From positions 5,890,001-5,954,000 of the forward strand of contig CP053170.1 in assembly GCA_014607495.2 (NCBI GenBank): a DNA stretch of 64,000 nt, in the 5' to 3' direction. How positions within the stretch are numbered: position 1 is the stretch's first letter; every line of letters starts with the position of its first letter. Of this stretch, positions 34,533 to 49,500 are shown piece by piece. The notes beneath the pieces are model-generated. The model did no database searches, had not been told where the DNA came from, and saw nothing but the letters and a program-made list of their open reading frames with translations. The position numbers and the translations under genes were made by a program. This DNA comes from Carposina sasakii. Its lineage: Eukaryota > Arthropoda > Insecta > Lepidoptera > Carposinidae.

Positions 34533-37500
34533 ATGCAGAAGAGATCAGTTTTATGCGGGGTACTAGTGTTTGTGGTTACTTTGGCCATGACGGAATCCCA
34601 GGGCCAGGAACCGGAGCCACCGGTAATGCCTGCTGTGCCGACTACCCCGGTAAGTTATTACATACTCGATAATGATAAATAAAAAAACTTTCTCAAACAA
34701 CATTTTTAGAAACTGCATTGCCCAGTAGTATTTTTGGTATGTGTTTTGTTTGTCATTCAATGATACAGGATGTTTTTTTGTGGCCACCTTTAACGAAGGG
34801 TACGTATTCTATACATGAAATAAAGTAAGTTTATGCCAAAAAAAATACTGGGAAAAAAAAAAAAAAAAAAAAAAATTCCTTGATCGTGCGAAATTTATAG
34901 TGTATAGTGTTTATGTTAGTTTTTTTATAGACAGATATTAATTATTTTTCGTGAAAAAATCCTGCTACGCGCGTCTATGTGCATTAATGCAGAAAAACGC
35001 AGTCTATTTACTCAACTTTGGACCCTAATATTTTGGAAACCAGACACTTCCCAGGTATGCTTCCATGGAGAAAAATGATCATGATGATGAGGAGATTCCG
35101 TAGTTTTCGGGAACATTGATGACCAAAAATCATCCTGTATAAACAATCTTACTTTATTGCCAAATAATAATAAAAATGTTCTATTCTCAGGCCTACTAAG
35201 TATAGGTAGGTACAGAAAATAAACTAAAATTATTAGGGCCCACTTGTAGTATAGATAGAGAAAATGTAAGTGAATTGAGAATTAGAACTCATGATAGTTA
35301 TTTCATGTTTATGTCAAAAACGCAACACAATATTTGTTCTGATTCACAATTAATAAGTTTTGATTTTGTTAGGTGACAAATCGGCCTAAATCCATTACAA
35401 AGGAGTTTGGTTACAATATACTGTGATATGTACAAAACTTACAATAATAAGACCCACATAATAAGTCTGTCTACATGTAATATTATCAGTAAAATTTTGA
35501 TAATCAATTAATTAGCCTATCAATTTGAATGTATTGTACTTACCTGATAAAAGGCACCCTAACTAAGCAGTCTTTAACATATTATTATTATAAAGCATGA
35601 TAAAACATACAAGTGTTCATTGACAGATATGCATATTTGCTATAGATAAAAAGTAGGCACATAGGTGTTAGTGAACAAATTGAATTAGTAAGCAAAGAAA
35701 TGTTTTTTCAACTTTAAGTATCAAAATTCCCATATTTTTTTAGGTAGGTAGTTATTTTTTACTCTATCTACATACATGGTATAGACCAGGGGTGGGCAAA
35801 CTTTTTTCATCGCGGGCCGGTAAATTAAAAAAAAAATTGTCGCGGGCCAGAAAATAAAAAAAAATATTGCCGCGGGCCGGTTAATTAAAAACACTTGGGG
35901 CAAGGCTACTAAGCGCAAATTCTTCCATTACAGATTGACTGAGATAGACAACATAGTCTTCCTATCTGACTCTTAGGGCCTCGATAATCTTCAAGTAAAG
36001 TTCTAAATAGGCAGTTACTTCCTAAATAACACTTATTATACATAGATCTATCTAGCAAGTAAAACTCGAGAAACTTTATGATGTGTGGCAAATCATCCTT
36101 TGAGTTTGCGACACTCAAAGGTAGTGAAATTCAACATTTTACTTAAGACTTAATTTGAAATTGTATTAGGCGTTACAATTCGGAAGTTCAAACATTCACT
36201 ATGGGTGCGGTGCCTATAGGGCCCGGCGGTGGGCGCACCCATAGTGAATAAGACTTCATTTGACAAATAGCTCACTCTACCCTTTACTTGGAGGTGATGA
36301 CCGAGGCCCATAAACTAAAATGTACTGTATCAATGCTTGATTTCGGAACTAACATTTTTTGTATGCAGTGAATGCATTGTCATCATAGTAACTAGCGTCA
36401 TCCATCATACAAAGGAACTATTTGATGAAATGCACTCTACAGGGCTGTGACTGTAAACATGTATCACCTAGTATCAAATTACTCATTATCTACTTAGAAA
36501 TAGAAGGGCTTATCACTTTCAAATGAGATTATCTACTCTTATCATTACAAAGTACAGTCAGCATCAAAAGTCGATGAACACATTCAGATTTTCAAAATCA
36601 AGAACACTACACATAAATCGCTTAATACGATAGGCGCCAGTATTGAATGAACATCATTAATGTTCAAAATTAACTAAACACTACTCGTCAAAAGTCACTG
36701 AACACCATTTTGTAAAAAATTGCTGATCATTATAATATCCGAAAACATCATAACATTCAGTTTATCAAAAGTCACTGAACAATATAAAATGCTTGTTTTG
36801 GTTATCTAGTGCAATCGCAGCTGTCCAAAAATAACTTGACATCATAAATGACAAAAGTTACTGAACATTACTTTGTTTCTTTGGAGGTTTAACGCGGCTC
36901 CGATGCTGTCAGCAGCAGCATGCACAGCACATCCATTAGACTGCCCACTTTTGCACACTTTTGGAGGTCCAACGCAGATACATCTCCGGCGCGCCGTAGG
37001 CTGTCTATTATATAGCAGACTGTCCCCTCTTGCACACTTTTGGAGGTCCAACGCGAAAACAGCTCTGGCACCGCGCAGTCAGCAATCAGCGGCAGCGTGC
37101 ACAGCACATCCATTAGACTGCCCACTCTTGCACACTTTTGCAGGTTCAATGAGGATACAGCTTCGGCGCCGTCAGCTGTCTATTATATAGCAGACTGTCC
37201 CCTCTTGCACCCTTTTTTAGGTCTAACGTGGATTGGCCCAACATCTAATAGAATGTATCACGGACAGTAAAATTAAAACCTTTGTATGTTGTATATTCGA
37301 CCTCCGTGGCATCTGCTGTCAAACATAAAAAAACTTTTTTCAATTTTATTCTCTTTGTATTGAACATCAAATTGGTTGTTAATGCCAAAATGAAATATCT
37401 TACATATACAATTATTCTTTCTTGTCATATTTCATAGTAAAGAAAGAGAAAACTTTTTACGTTATTAAAAAGTTTAGTGACTTATGAGATAAACAATGAA

Positions 37501-40500
37501 ATGCTATTTTTGTCAAAAATTTGTTCAGAGACTTTAGAGACAAAGAATGTTATGCTTTTTTGGATATAATTTTGTTTAGCGACTTTTGAAAAGTGATGGG
37601 CACTTCTGGGAATTCTGGCACTTGTCATGTTGAGCGATTTATGTAAAACTAGCGGCCGCCCACGGCATCGCCCGCGTGAGAGTGCATTACTCCCGTGCGA
37701 AGCTGGTACTGGTCCCTAGTTATACATTATAAACCTTTCTCGTGAATCACTCTATCTATTTAAAAAAACCGCATCAAAATCCGTTCCCTAGTTTGAAAGA
37801 TCTAAGCATACATAGAGGCGGACAGATAGCGGCAAGCGATTTTGTTTTTTTTATGTACTTAATTGATATGTAGTGATACGGCGTTCAGCTGTTTTGAAAA
37901 TCTAAATTGGTTATCAACTTTTAATGCTGACTGTACCTCTTATAATTATTTGTGTTAATTTTATAGCCAATTTTAATGCACGTATCGTCGTGAGCATTTA
38001 CACAAGACTAGATTTAAACATTAGACTAGTAGACACCCGCAATTTCGACTGCGTAAACTTTAGAATACCGCTTTCTCCCGTTTTGAAAAATACTCTCTTA
38101 TCGGATGGAGGCATCCGATAAGAGAGTAGAGAAATGACTCGAGGGGTAGAGAAATGACATCAAACACTGAATCACCTATCAAATACTGATTATGTTTTGT
38201 AGGCTATCTAGCAGCATCTACCTGGAGATGGCTAGGCGGAGCTTGAGAGAGCTTGTTCCGGGTATTTATTAGTGACTAGTGGACGCCCGCGACTCCGTCC
38301 GCGTGGACTACAGAAAAAAAAATGTCGAAATTATCCGGGATAAAAACATTTTCCCGGGATAAAAAGTAGCCTATATGTTAAGTGGGACCTGTCACAATAT
38401 ATTCCTGAAAACTGCACCGAAATCGGTTAAGCCGTTCCTGAGATTAGCGTGCACAAACGCACAGACAGTCCCTTCCCGTGGGAATTTCGGGAAATCAATT
38501 CTTAGTGCTTCCCCGCAGTCTCCGATTTTAGCTTCACATGTACAGCGGTTTTTGTAAAAAAATTGAATTCCCGTTAGTCCCCTTCCCGTGGGAATTTCGG
38601 GAAATTCGTTCTTAGCGCTCCCTCGCAGTCCCTAATGAACGTACAGGTCTAATTTCGAATTCATATGTATCGCGCTTGTCGTAAAAAAATGAATTCCCGT
38701 TTGTCCCCTTCCCGTGGGAGTTTCGAGAAATCCGTTCCTAGTGCTTCCTCGGGGTCCCAAATAAACAAATATGCCCAACTTAAGATTCATATGTGTAACC
38801 GTTTTCATAAAAAATAATTAATTCCCGTTGGCCCCCTTCCCGTGGGAATTTCGGGAAATTCGTCCTTAGTGCTTACTTGCAGTCCCTAATGAACATCTAT
38901 GCCCAATTTCAGCTTAATATGTATAGCGGTTTTCGTAAAAATTATGAATTCCCGTTTGTCCCCTTCCCGTGGGAATTTCGGGAAATCCGTTTTTAGTCCT
39001 CCCTTGCTCTCCCCAATGAACATATATGCCCGATTTCAGCTTCATATGTATAGTGGTTTTCGTAAAAAATATAGAATTCCCGTTTGTCGCCTTCCCGTGG
39101 GAATATCGGGAAATTCTTATAGCCTATGTTCATCCAGGTCCTATAAGGATTCTAACGGTGAAAGAATTTTTAAAATCGGTCCAGTAGTTTTTGAGCCTAT
39201 TCATTACAACCAAACAAACAAAGTTTTCCTCTTTATAATATTAGTGTAGATTAAATCTTCTGTTCGTGCGTTTGTAATTGAAGTTCTTCTAAAACCTATT
39301 TTGATGATTTTTTAGTGTGTGTTCAAGTGAGTTTGAAAATGGTTTAGATTCACAATGCAGTCAATTACACAATGTTTTTATAACGGTCCATATTGTTACA
39401 GCTTATTTCAGAAAGTCTGCATTTAAGGCGTGGGACGTCTGTCGGGTCCACTAGTTCGGTATAAAAAAGTTGCTTATAATCTGCTATCTGTTGCGAAATC
39501 TCATAAAGATCCGTCCAGCGTTGCCCAAAGAAAAAGAAACACTTCGGACAAAAATAGTTAGACTGAATTACGTTCGCACATTTATAATATTAGTATGGAA
39601 GTGTAGATCATCTTTTATTTTTACGACTTTTAATCTATTACGGGCGATCTTGATGTCATACCACAGATTTGCCAACGTGAAATCGTCAACAAACATTTTT
39701 TCATAATTTTCTTTTACGTAGATGCTTCCGCGACATTTTGGCGGGAGTTCAACCTCTCATCATGCAACAAAGTCATGGTCAAAGTCATAGGATTGGGTAC
39801 ACCTAGCCTAATTGAGTTCTGCCGTGTTGAAATTGTTAAGTTAGTTTATAGTTCAGTCAAGCGGCATGTCGCACGCCGTAAGGTCGTCGCTTCGGCTTTA
39901 TCTACCGGCAACAAAGAAGCGGAATAATTATTTCGCGCCCAAACATATACGTACTTTTACTATATAACAAAGTTTATCTGATATTTCGAATGATATCTTT
40001 TATCAGTTTCCACGCTTCGATGTGTATGCCACCGGCTGTGTCAGTGTTTGGTGTCGACGCGAAAGGGAGTGTTCCGTTGTTTTAATTTTTTTTATTTTCG
40101 CGAAGTGTTGTGAAAATGAATGATTCGGATTATACGGATATTCTGCCTAGTGAAGCTGCTCTTATAATGACCTCAACCATGGCTCCTGAGAGCCAAGGTT
40201 CAGACATAAGGTCCTGGCTGACTAATATTGTAATGCAGGTGTGTTGATATAATGTTACTTGGCTGTTTAAAAATATTGTTTAATATTATTATAGGCAGTT
40301 TGGGTGTACGTGCTGTGTATGTTATAGCTCAAAATAAACATGAATTATTATATGTTTCACAAAGGTTTGTCAACAGTTAAGTAGCATTATGAGCAGTCTA
40401 CAATTTTAATGAGTATGTAACTAATGCGCTTTTAATTTAATTTTCGTGGTTAAACTAACTGATGATAAAGATTTTTCAAATATAATATTTTAAAGAATTG

Positions 40501-43500
40501 AATATATTAAGTACTTACTTATGTGTTTATTTATATGATAAATCTACAAAAAAAAAATTGAAATTGAAAAAAGACAAAAAAAAAAAGTATAAGTAATGGA
40601 AAACAAAGTTACAAAATTGCATTACAAAAACGGGCCTTTAATAGTGTTAATAAAATTGTGTTATAGTATAATAATTCTTATTATTTATTGTATACAAAAC
40701 ATTACAATAAATACAGAGAGATTTACAAAAGAATTCATATTAAAATTCATAATAAAATGAAAAAAAAATTACCTTAAAATAATTTATCCCTTTCACATAA
40801 AAACATAAAAGTAGACGCCATGTAGGTATACTCTGACGTAGGTACAATATACAACTCATTACGTTTTATGGACGCCCTGAAATTAGTTGAACCTGAATTT
40901 GACATGAAATCAGTCGAGCGAACCTTTGTGTAGCCGTGACTCTACATTTCTATAGTATTCGATTTGCACGCACTATTCGTAATTGTCATTTACTTACTAG
41001 CAAAGAATAAAAAAATCGTCATCCTCGACTGAAAAAATTAAGTCACTATATTTTCAGAAAAGAGCCAGGCACTATGAAAAAGTACCTAAAGACAACAGTC
41101 TAATCTAATATATAAAATTCTCGTGTCACGCTCGTAGAAGTTAAACTCCTCCGAAACGGCTCGACCGATTTTCGTAAATCTTAGCATGCATATCGGTAAG
41201 GGTGGAGAATCGGACAACATCTATTTTTCATCCCCCTAAATGTTAAGCGTGGTCCAACCCTAAATTTTTTATTTATTTTTTTGACAAAATTTTTTGTTTT
41301 TATTTTTTTATGATACAGCATACAAAAATACATACAACCATGAATTTTCACCCCTCTAGGATCAACCCCTTTTACATGGCAAAACAACGTTTGCCGGGTC
41401 AGCTAGTTACTTATACATTTTTCATTTGTTTTCCTACTATGTATTTATCATTACATAAAATTATAACAAAGTTTTTTGGACTTTCACAAATTGATTCTTG
41501 TGTCCACTAAGGGCGGATCCAGTTTTTGAGTTAGGTGATGGCAAAGTTCCATTACTTTGCGAACTTCGCTGTCGTTTGTGAAATTGTAGCATTGCCTAAG
41601 CTGGTTTAAGGCCCCAGGTGGTGGTCATAACCCCCATGACCATGACCCCATAACCCTTACCCTGGATCCGCCCTTGGTGTCCACGAGGACAGTATTTAGG
41701 TGCTATGTAGGTACGAGTACATATTTACGTCGCCGCGTCGACGCCATGAAAGTGGGTTCTTAAGGTGGGTTCCTACGGTCCGTGATATTGCGGACCGACG
41801 CGCACGAGCGCGCACCACGGACCGTGGGAAACAGAGCGTCCGTGGTAATGCAGACGCGTCCGTCTCGGTGCGTCTAGATCCGTGGTGATAAATGTAGGCG
41901 GACGCGGACCAGCCCGCACCGACACGCACCGTGGGATAGGGTCGTCCGTGGTAATTGCAGACACGTCCGTGGCGGTGCGCCCGATCCATGGCGAATGGAT
42001 AACTTCAGACGCGGTGCGCGCTCGTGCGTGCTCGTGCGGAGATGTCTGTAGGTGACCACATAAAAACTGACGACCATGTCGACGGCTGCATGGATGCAAT
42101 AGCGATTGTGGTAGTATAGTAGTCTAATGGCATTTTTGAATACACTCGCCCATGAATACACTTCTGATTTTTTTTTAACAGTAAGTTACCTATACAGGGT
42201 GTTTGTGACAGCCAGGCAAATATTGATATGGCGACTTCAGACCATGATTCTGAGGCGAAAACCACTGAAAATTTTCGCAGGAAAATTCGAAAATTTTCCG
42301 ACATTTTTTTTCATTTTTCCTGGAAAAAAATTGTGTAACTCATTTATGTAGGCCTTAGATAATGACTTAAAAACGAAAATTTAACCTATGGATGATTTTC
42401 GAAAAGAAAGTCCCAAAAAGTTCAAAATACTAATGAACCCCATTGGATAGTCACAAGTGATATAAAACGGCAATGTACTCGTATCACACAATAACCAAAT
42501 AAGCTAATTTAAATAGTCGCAGGATCACCCGATACAATTCGCGCGGAAAGCAAACTTTGCGGATAATCAAATTAAAAATGCATTTCCTGGGAGTAATAAC
42601 ACTGTCGTCATAACAATGGTACTTGTTCACTGTTTCATTCAGTATTTGCCTGGCTGTCACACACACCTTGTATGTCTACTGGGTGATTTTTGGTTGTCAA
42701 CGTTCCCGAAAACTACGGAATCTCATCATCACGATGATTTTTCTCCATGGAAGGCATACCTGGGAAGTGTCTGGTTTGCAAAATATTAGGATCCAAAGTT
42801 TATTTATTTATTTATTTATTTAGACACACTTACAGAACATACATTAAGAGCAACAATAATTACACTTACAACTAAAAATCTGATGTATGTGCCAATTATA
42901 GGTGTGCTACATCATTCACAGATAATATTATAGTGGAGTGTGTTTCATCAAACAGCGAGAAGTTGAGTAAATAGACTACGTTTTTCTGCATAAATGCACA
43001 TTAACGCGTGTAGCAAGATTTTATCACGAATTAATATTTATCTATGAAAAAACTAGTATAAACGCTGGGCACTATAAATTTCGCCCGATCAAGTAGTTAA
43101 AAAAAATCAAAAAAATTTACATCGTTTCCCAGCATTTTTCCGGCATAAACTTCACTTTATTTGATGTATAGAATACGTACCCGTAAGGGTGGCAACGAAT
43201 AAACACCCCGTATATATATTTTTTTACGGTTAGGTTCGTTTAGTTAGACTCTAAACCTGTCTTTCCCAAAGTGGGCGATAACGCCCCCTCGTAGGTGAAA
43301 TTTTTAAGGTGGAATAAAAATGGGGGGCGCTGCTGATTTTCAATGTGGGCGTTAACCGAAATTAGTTTGCAAACCTCTACTCTAAATGAACCTAACCATA
43401 CATTTGTTTTCTAATAATAGGACTGTGTCACTGGCTTGTCCTAAGGAGCGCTGGTACAGTGCACTCCCAACCACGAAGATTACATAGGCAATCTATATTT

Positions 43501-46500
43501 ATAATCTTTCAATTCTACTATGCTTATACAATAGTGCCTACGCGTTCGTCTTATGTAGGTAGGTTGTAATCTTATGTATCGAGTGGAGCGCTCGCGCTCC
43601 AATGAAACGAAAGTTGGTACGATTCCTAGTACTGTATTCAATGGTTGCGAAAAAGATATACCAACATAGGCCGGCGCGTGAAACAGAAGATTTCGTATGG
43701 AAAATTTGCCTAATCTGGAGCGCCGCTCACATTAATTCGTAGTGTGCGTATCAGGCACTAGATGTCGCTTAGGCCGAGTTAGAACGCGATCATCTTGTCA
43801 TTCATAAGAAATTGAACCACAGAGTGAACACACGCGGCGTTTCCAAACAATCGCCAGTGCTCGGGTCTGGTGTCTCGTGGCGATTCTAATTAGTGCAAGT
43901 GCCTGTTTTCGCAGTTATGAGTTATCAGATCCGAGGGTCAGTGGAGGGTGTAGGGCCCGGTGGTGGGCGCACCTATAGTGAATAAAGATCATAATCGTGC
44001 TACAAAATAAATACCCTCAAGTATTCCATGGGTTGCCGGGCGCCGATGCCTAGGTACTAAAGTATTTCAGAGAAAATAGTCCTTATTTCAATAAGGCTGC
44101 GTGTTATAATCCCGCTGGCAAAAAAAATACTTTTTTACTTTGAAAGTATTCTCTTTCAGTTAGCGCGATTATACACCTTAATAGATATAACCTAAGGTTT
44201 AATTTATCACTACGATACTTGCAACGTAAATACTTTCAAAGTCTTCCACGTATTTCGGCCCGGACCGCCGACGACCACGGACGGGCACGCACCGTGGGAT
44301 AGCCTCGTCCGTGGTGCGCGTTCGTCCGTAGCCGTCGGCGCGTCCGCGTCCGTCTGCAATATCGCGGACCGTAGGAACCCACCTTTAGACAGGCCCGTAA
44401 TATGTAGCCGAGATCTATATACATGTAATAAAATTGTAACGGGTCAATGTTTGTGCACGCTAATCTCAGAAACGGCTGGACCGATTTCGATGCAGTTTTT
44501 AGGAATATATTGTGACAGATCCCACTTAACATATAGGCTACTTTTTATCCCGGGAAAATGTTTTCATCCTGGATAATTTCGATATTTTGTTTTTACTGCA
44601 GTCCAAGCGGACCGAGTCGCGGGCGTCCATTAAAATTAATAAAACCGTAGCATATAGAATAAAATAAAAATATAAAACATTAAGAAACCGTGCCCCCATT
44701 TCGTAATACGTAGATTTAATCTATATTACAACAATACTTTATACTTTGTTTGACTAGCAATTAACTGCTTAATTGAGGTAAAATAGGTTTTTTATAAAAA
44801 TCATCATGACTTCCATCTAGATATTAAAAGCTACGAGGGCTGTTTGATAAGTCCTTTTAAAAACTATTTGTAAAACCTTTTTTCTGGTAAATGGCGTTAA
44901 CACTGGCAGGCACAATCTTTCAAATGAAGACTGTCAAAAATTCAGCAAAAAAAAACAAGTTTTTGTCAGTATAACCATTGTTTAACTGTGATCACTCGTA
45001 AATATTCAACAACTATGGAAAAAACTGAATTTCGTGCCGTTATAAAACATTTTTTTATGAAGGGTTGCAGTGCTGCCACAATAAAAACTGAACTTGATTC
45101 TGTTCATGGCACTAACGCACCAACGTTGCAGACTGTTTATAACTGGATAAATGATTTTAAACGTGGTCGGTCAAGCACATCTGATGCTCCACGCTCTGGT
45201 CGCCCAATCGAAGTCACTACTGAGGATGTTGTTGAAGAAGTCCATAATATTGTACTCGACGACCGCCGAGTGAAGGTGCGTGAAATAGCTGAGAACACAG
45301 GCATCTCCACTGAGCGAGTACATAAAATCCTGCATGAATATTTGGGTATGACAAAGCTGTCTGCACGATGGGTGCCACGTTTGTTGACAATCGAACAAAA
45401 ACACGAAAGAAAGCGAATTTCAAAACTGTGTTTGGATATGATGAAGCGTAATCCTCGGAATTTTTTGAGTCGATTTGTCACTGTGGACGAAACTTGGGTC
45501 CATCATTATACACCTGAATCAAAACAGCAATCAAAACAATGGATGGCGACTGGTGAACGTGCCCCAAAGAAGGCCAAGACTGTTTTGTCGGCTGGAAAGG
45601 TCATGGCGACAGTCTTCTGGGATGGCGAAGGAATCATTATGATTGATTACTTGGAAAAGGGAAAGACTATCACTGGCCGTTATTACGCAGAGTTATTGGA
45701 CCGTTTTAATGCCGAATTGTTGGAAAAACGACCAAAATTGTCCCCCAAGAAAGTCCTCTTTCATCAAGACAATACCCCAGTGCACACGTCAACTATTGCA
45801 ATGGCCAAAATCCACGAGTTGGGCTTCGAACTGGTTCCGCATGCTCCGTATTCGCCGGATCTAGCTCCGTGCGATTATTACCTATTCCCAAATCTGAAAA
45901 GATGGCTTGGAGGGCAAAAATTTTTGACAAATGAGGACTGCATCGCTGGTGTAAACGCCTATTTTGAAGACCTCGACAAAACGTATTTTTTGGAGAGGAT
46001 AAAAAAATTGGAAACTCGCTGGAACAAGTGTTTGGCCCTCAAAGGAGACTATGTTGAGAAATAAATGTAAATTGTTTAAAAAAAAAAAAAAAAAAATTAC
46101 TTTTTAAAACGACTTATCAAACAGCCCTCGTATCTATCTGGATATTTAAATATAATGCAACTAAAGTTTTTATTTGGCTTACAGCATCTCTGACCCCAGC
46201 ATCTTTATGATTCGGTGCGAGAAAGATCAAAAGAGTGTGGCAAAATTGAACCTGTATTAATTTAGCAGCAACCTGCTAAGCTTCATTGCATATGTAATAT
46301 TCTTTCCGAAAATAAATTATTATTATTAATATTTAGGTACATAGGTATATATAGGTAGAATCACGCCTCTTTCCCGAAAGGATAGGCAGAGACCACGCAT
46401 CTCCATTTCTCTGCGGTCCTGACACGCCACTTTTATTCGACCTTCAAGATATTCGTCGGTTTAGGGGACTTGACCTGCTTCAAACTTCATTTCCTATAAT

Positions 46501-49500
46501 ATTTTCATTTATTTCTTTTATTTTTAATATTCTTAAAAATACATCCTCAGCCTTTCCTAGACTCAATTTTTTACCGCAATACTGAAGGTGTATTGCCGCG
46601 TGGTGCCGGCAGAATAGAGTTTGTACTACCCCATGCCTGCCAGTGGGTATCGTACGAGGCGATTAAGGGTTTCCGGGAGGTGGGCAGCAGCGCCTCTCGT
46701 GCTGACAACATAGTCCGAAAATCACACTGCGGTCACCAACCCTCCTGCCCAGCGTGGTGACTGGGCAAAACCCCCCTGTGACAGTAGCCTTGTGGCGTGC
46801 ACTGGGAGAGGCCTACGTCCAGCAGTGGACTGCAATAGGTTGAAGACGATTGAAGGTGTATTAGAACGGCATTTGATACAATACGACTGTATTCCGAATC
46901 CCGAAATCTGAGATTCCGCAGCCACGTTAAGAATAACGGGGACAGATGTTAATGGTCGTGACAAGTTGCTAGGGTATCGCCTAAGAGATTGATTACCCTT
47001 CTTAATCTTCAATTGTTTTCATACATAATTTCAAATTAGGAATATAAAAATCCGAGATTCTTTTTGATCTTTCGTATTGAAATTGTCCGAAAGACGACTC
47101 TTACACTGACTGGTTTTATTACGATTCTCATTTTTGCAATTGCAACGAAAATCTTCGCATTTCTAGTATGGGGCCAGTAAAAATTATGCAATTTGAGTAC
47201 ATATCTTATATTAAGTATCAAACCATCTGCTGTGACGAAACGTGTCCTACCTTTATGTAAACCGCATTCGAATGCTAATACGGAGAAGCGAGGCCGACGT
47301 ATCCTCGCAAATTAATTCACGATAATGCAATTCTCGGGCGGTTTCTTATTTTATATCCTTTAAAATCCTTTACTTAATTAGAAATTACCTACCTACTTTT
47401 GTTTTTTTCTGCAGTCCACGTGGACGGACTCGCGGGCGTCCATTAGTAATAAATAAATAAATATTCACACAATACACAACACATTGACCGAGTCCCACAC
47501 TAAGATCCCTAAGGTACCTACTAAGCAAAAGCATATAAATAAATAGTTGCAAGGTTTCATTGAAAGTAGACTAGGATTTGGATAGACGTAGATCCACTTT
47601 GTAGTCATTTAATTAATTGTCAGTAACGCATTTAGCGATATGAGTAACTATACAAAGTATAAACCTGCGGAAATCATCAATTAAATCCCGTGAATATGTA
47701 AGCGGGCAATAATCCGAGAGAATGATCAAATTGGCCTTAAAAGTCTATCAGAAAACTGTGTAGTAGTTCTGTTGTTTACTGACGCCACATAGAGAAAAGA
47801 GCCTTAAAGCACGTGGCGAACACCATAATATTCTATTTTACTTTAACAATGGCGTTACAGACGTTTGTCCTATTTATTTAAACACTGTGGTAATGATGCT
47901 CCTATTTTTCAACAAATATTTACTTCTAACACTGTCTAGCTTGTGACGTTGTTTGTAGTAACTGTTCTATTTAGTTTTCCTTGCTAGGAAATGTCCCTTG
48001 AGTCCAATAATGTCGTGTAATTTAGAGGTATTCTTTCATTTATTTAATTTAGCTACTCGAGTTTTACATAAACACGACACGATGTCATCATCAAGCGAGC
48101 TGTAAAACTATGAACTTCTGTATCCAAGGTATCAATTGTCCTGTTTTATTACTTTTCTAAGGAGTCTCGAACATGCAAGGCCTTATCCTGAATTGCTCAG
48201 CGGATATTTTGTTTTGCCACACCTAGTTTTCCTGGCAAAAGATGGCGGACAATGAATCTTATCTATTGTTTCGACGATCGAGACTAATTGTTGGGTATTC
48301 TTTTACAGTTATTTTTATTTGTTCGTGACAATTGTGCAGTTTAACATTTTTTTTATTGAACCTTGATCTTAATTTTCAAGGATTGTTATAAACGAGTGTC
48401 GGCAAAGGTAGTCTCCAGTCTTAAATATTTTATGTAACGTGGTAAGTTACTATCTTTAATATACGCAAAAATGTTATCAACTTCGGTTGCATGGCGAAGT
48501 TTACTTTTCGGTTTGCTTCGGGTTTCTTTAGATCATTGAAACTCGTGAAGCATTTTTTGGCCCATGTTCCACAATAAATCCTCTTTTTCATTCCATTGAG
48601 TATCATTTTTATACAACTGACTATCGCTTGTCAAGGTATACCTACTATGTAGAAATAGCTACTACTTATTGAATATTCTACAGGGCGTGCTTTTCAGTAC
48701 GCCACGGAGAAAAGTACGTCGACTGCGTAGGCTAATAATTCAATTTCAAAATTGATTCAATAGGATGACGTACAGGCAAACATAGGTAAAGGCTGATATT
48801 TCTTCTTTACAATCACAACAATCATATATATATATATTTATATAGTTATAGTCCCCACAACAAATAATCATTTAAGTGTACTGCACTGGTGACTCACAGA
48901 TACGTGCTAAATCACGTGTGATTCCTAGGTTTGCGTTTAAAGGAAAATTTGTGTTTCCTTATCCTTATATCACGCTTGAGTGAGATATTAATCTTTACCT
49001 CTTTTATTGTTGTGGTCGGTGATTCCCCAGCAGAAATATTTGTCTGCCCTTTTATCAGCAGGGACTTCCTATGGAGATCCATAGTCAATGGGTGACGGAC
49101 GTGATGATGATACGTAACTAAACGCATCCAGGGTTAGATTTTGGTCCGTTGTGTAATCGTTCGCTGTAATCTGAAATTTTTAGACAATGGTTCAGTATTT
49201 TTTGGGATTTGTGTATTTGTGGTAAAAAAACCATTTAAAAATGTCATTACGATACAATATAATATTTTGTACGTAGGTAATCTTTTTACATACTAATATT
49301 TTCTGTGGTTAGGTAGAAATAAATAAACATGTTATATAGTAATTTGTTAGCCTGACAAAAACTAAATACATGTAAAAAGTATGACTTTTCGTGCTAATGA
49401 GTACGTAAGCTCTTAAGGTGGGTTCCCACGGTGCGTGATTTCGCGGACGGACGCGGACGCACCGACGGCTACGGACGGACGCGCACCACGGACGCGTCTA

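Larger units (their letters stand above)
36555..37933. mobile_element. TA-flanked element with iterated motif and internal tandem array, 1.38 kb
   Basis: Ends cagtcagcatcaaaagtcga and (inverted) cagtcagcattaaaagttga, with TA at 36553-36554 and 37934-37935. The left arm has four copies of a 'caaaagtcactgaac' motif; the right arm has several inverted, diverged copies ('gtttagcgacttttga'). The centre is a ~80-bp tandem array (36878-37230). A Helitron fragment sits near 37649-37850. No transposase. Confidence 0.75.

Noticed and set aside
38466..39115. CRISPR-like array
   Set aside because: Units are ~125 bp with diverged copies inside a Helitron in a eukaryotic genome; no short repeat/spacer pattern.
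41696..42161. Several overlapping ORFs in GC-rich DNA
   Set aside because: They fall in the GC-rich MITE family, where lack of stops is due to base composition.
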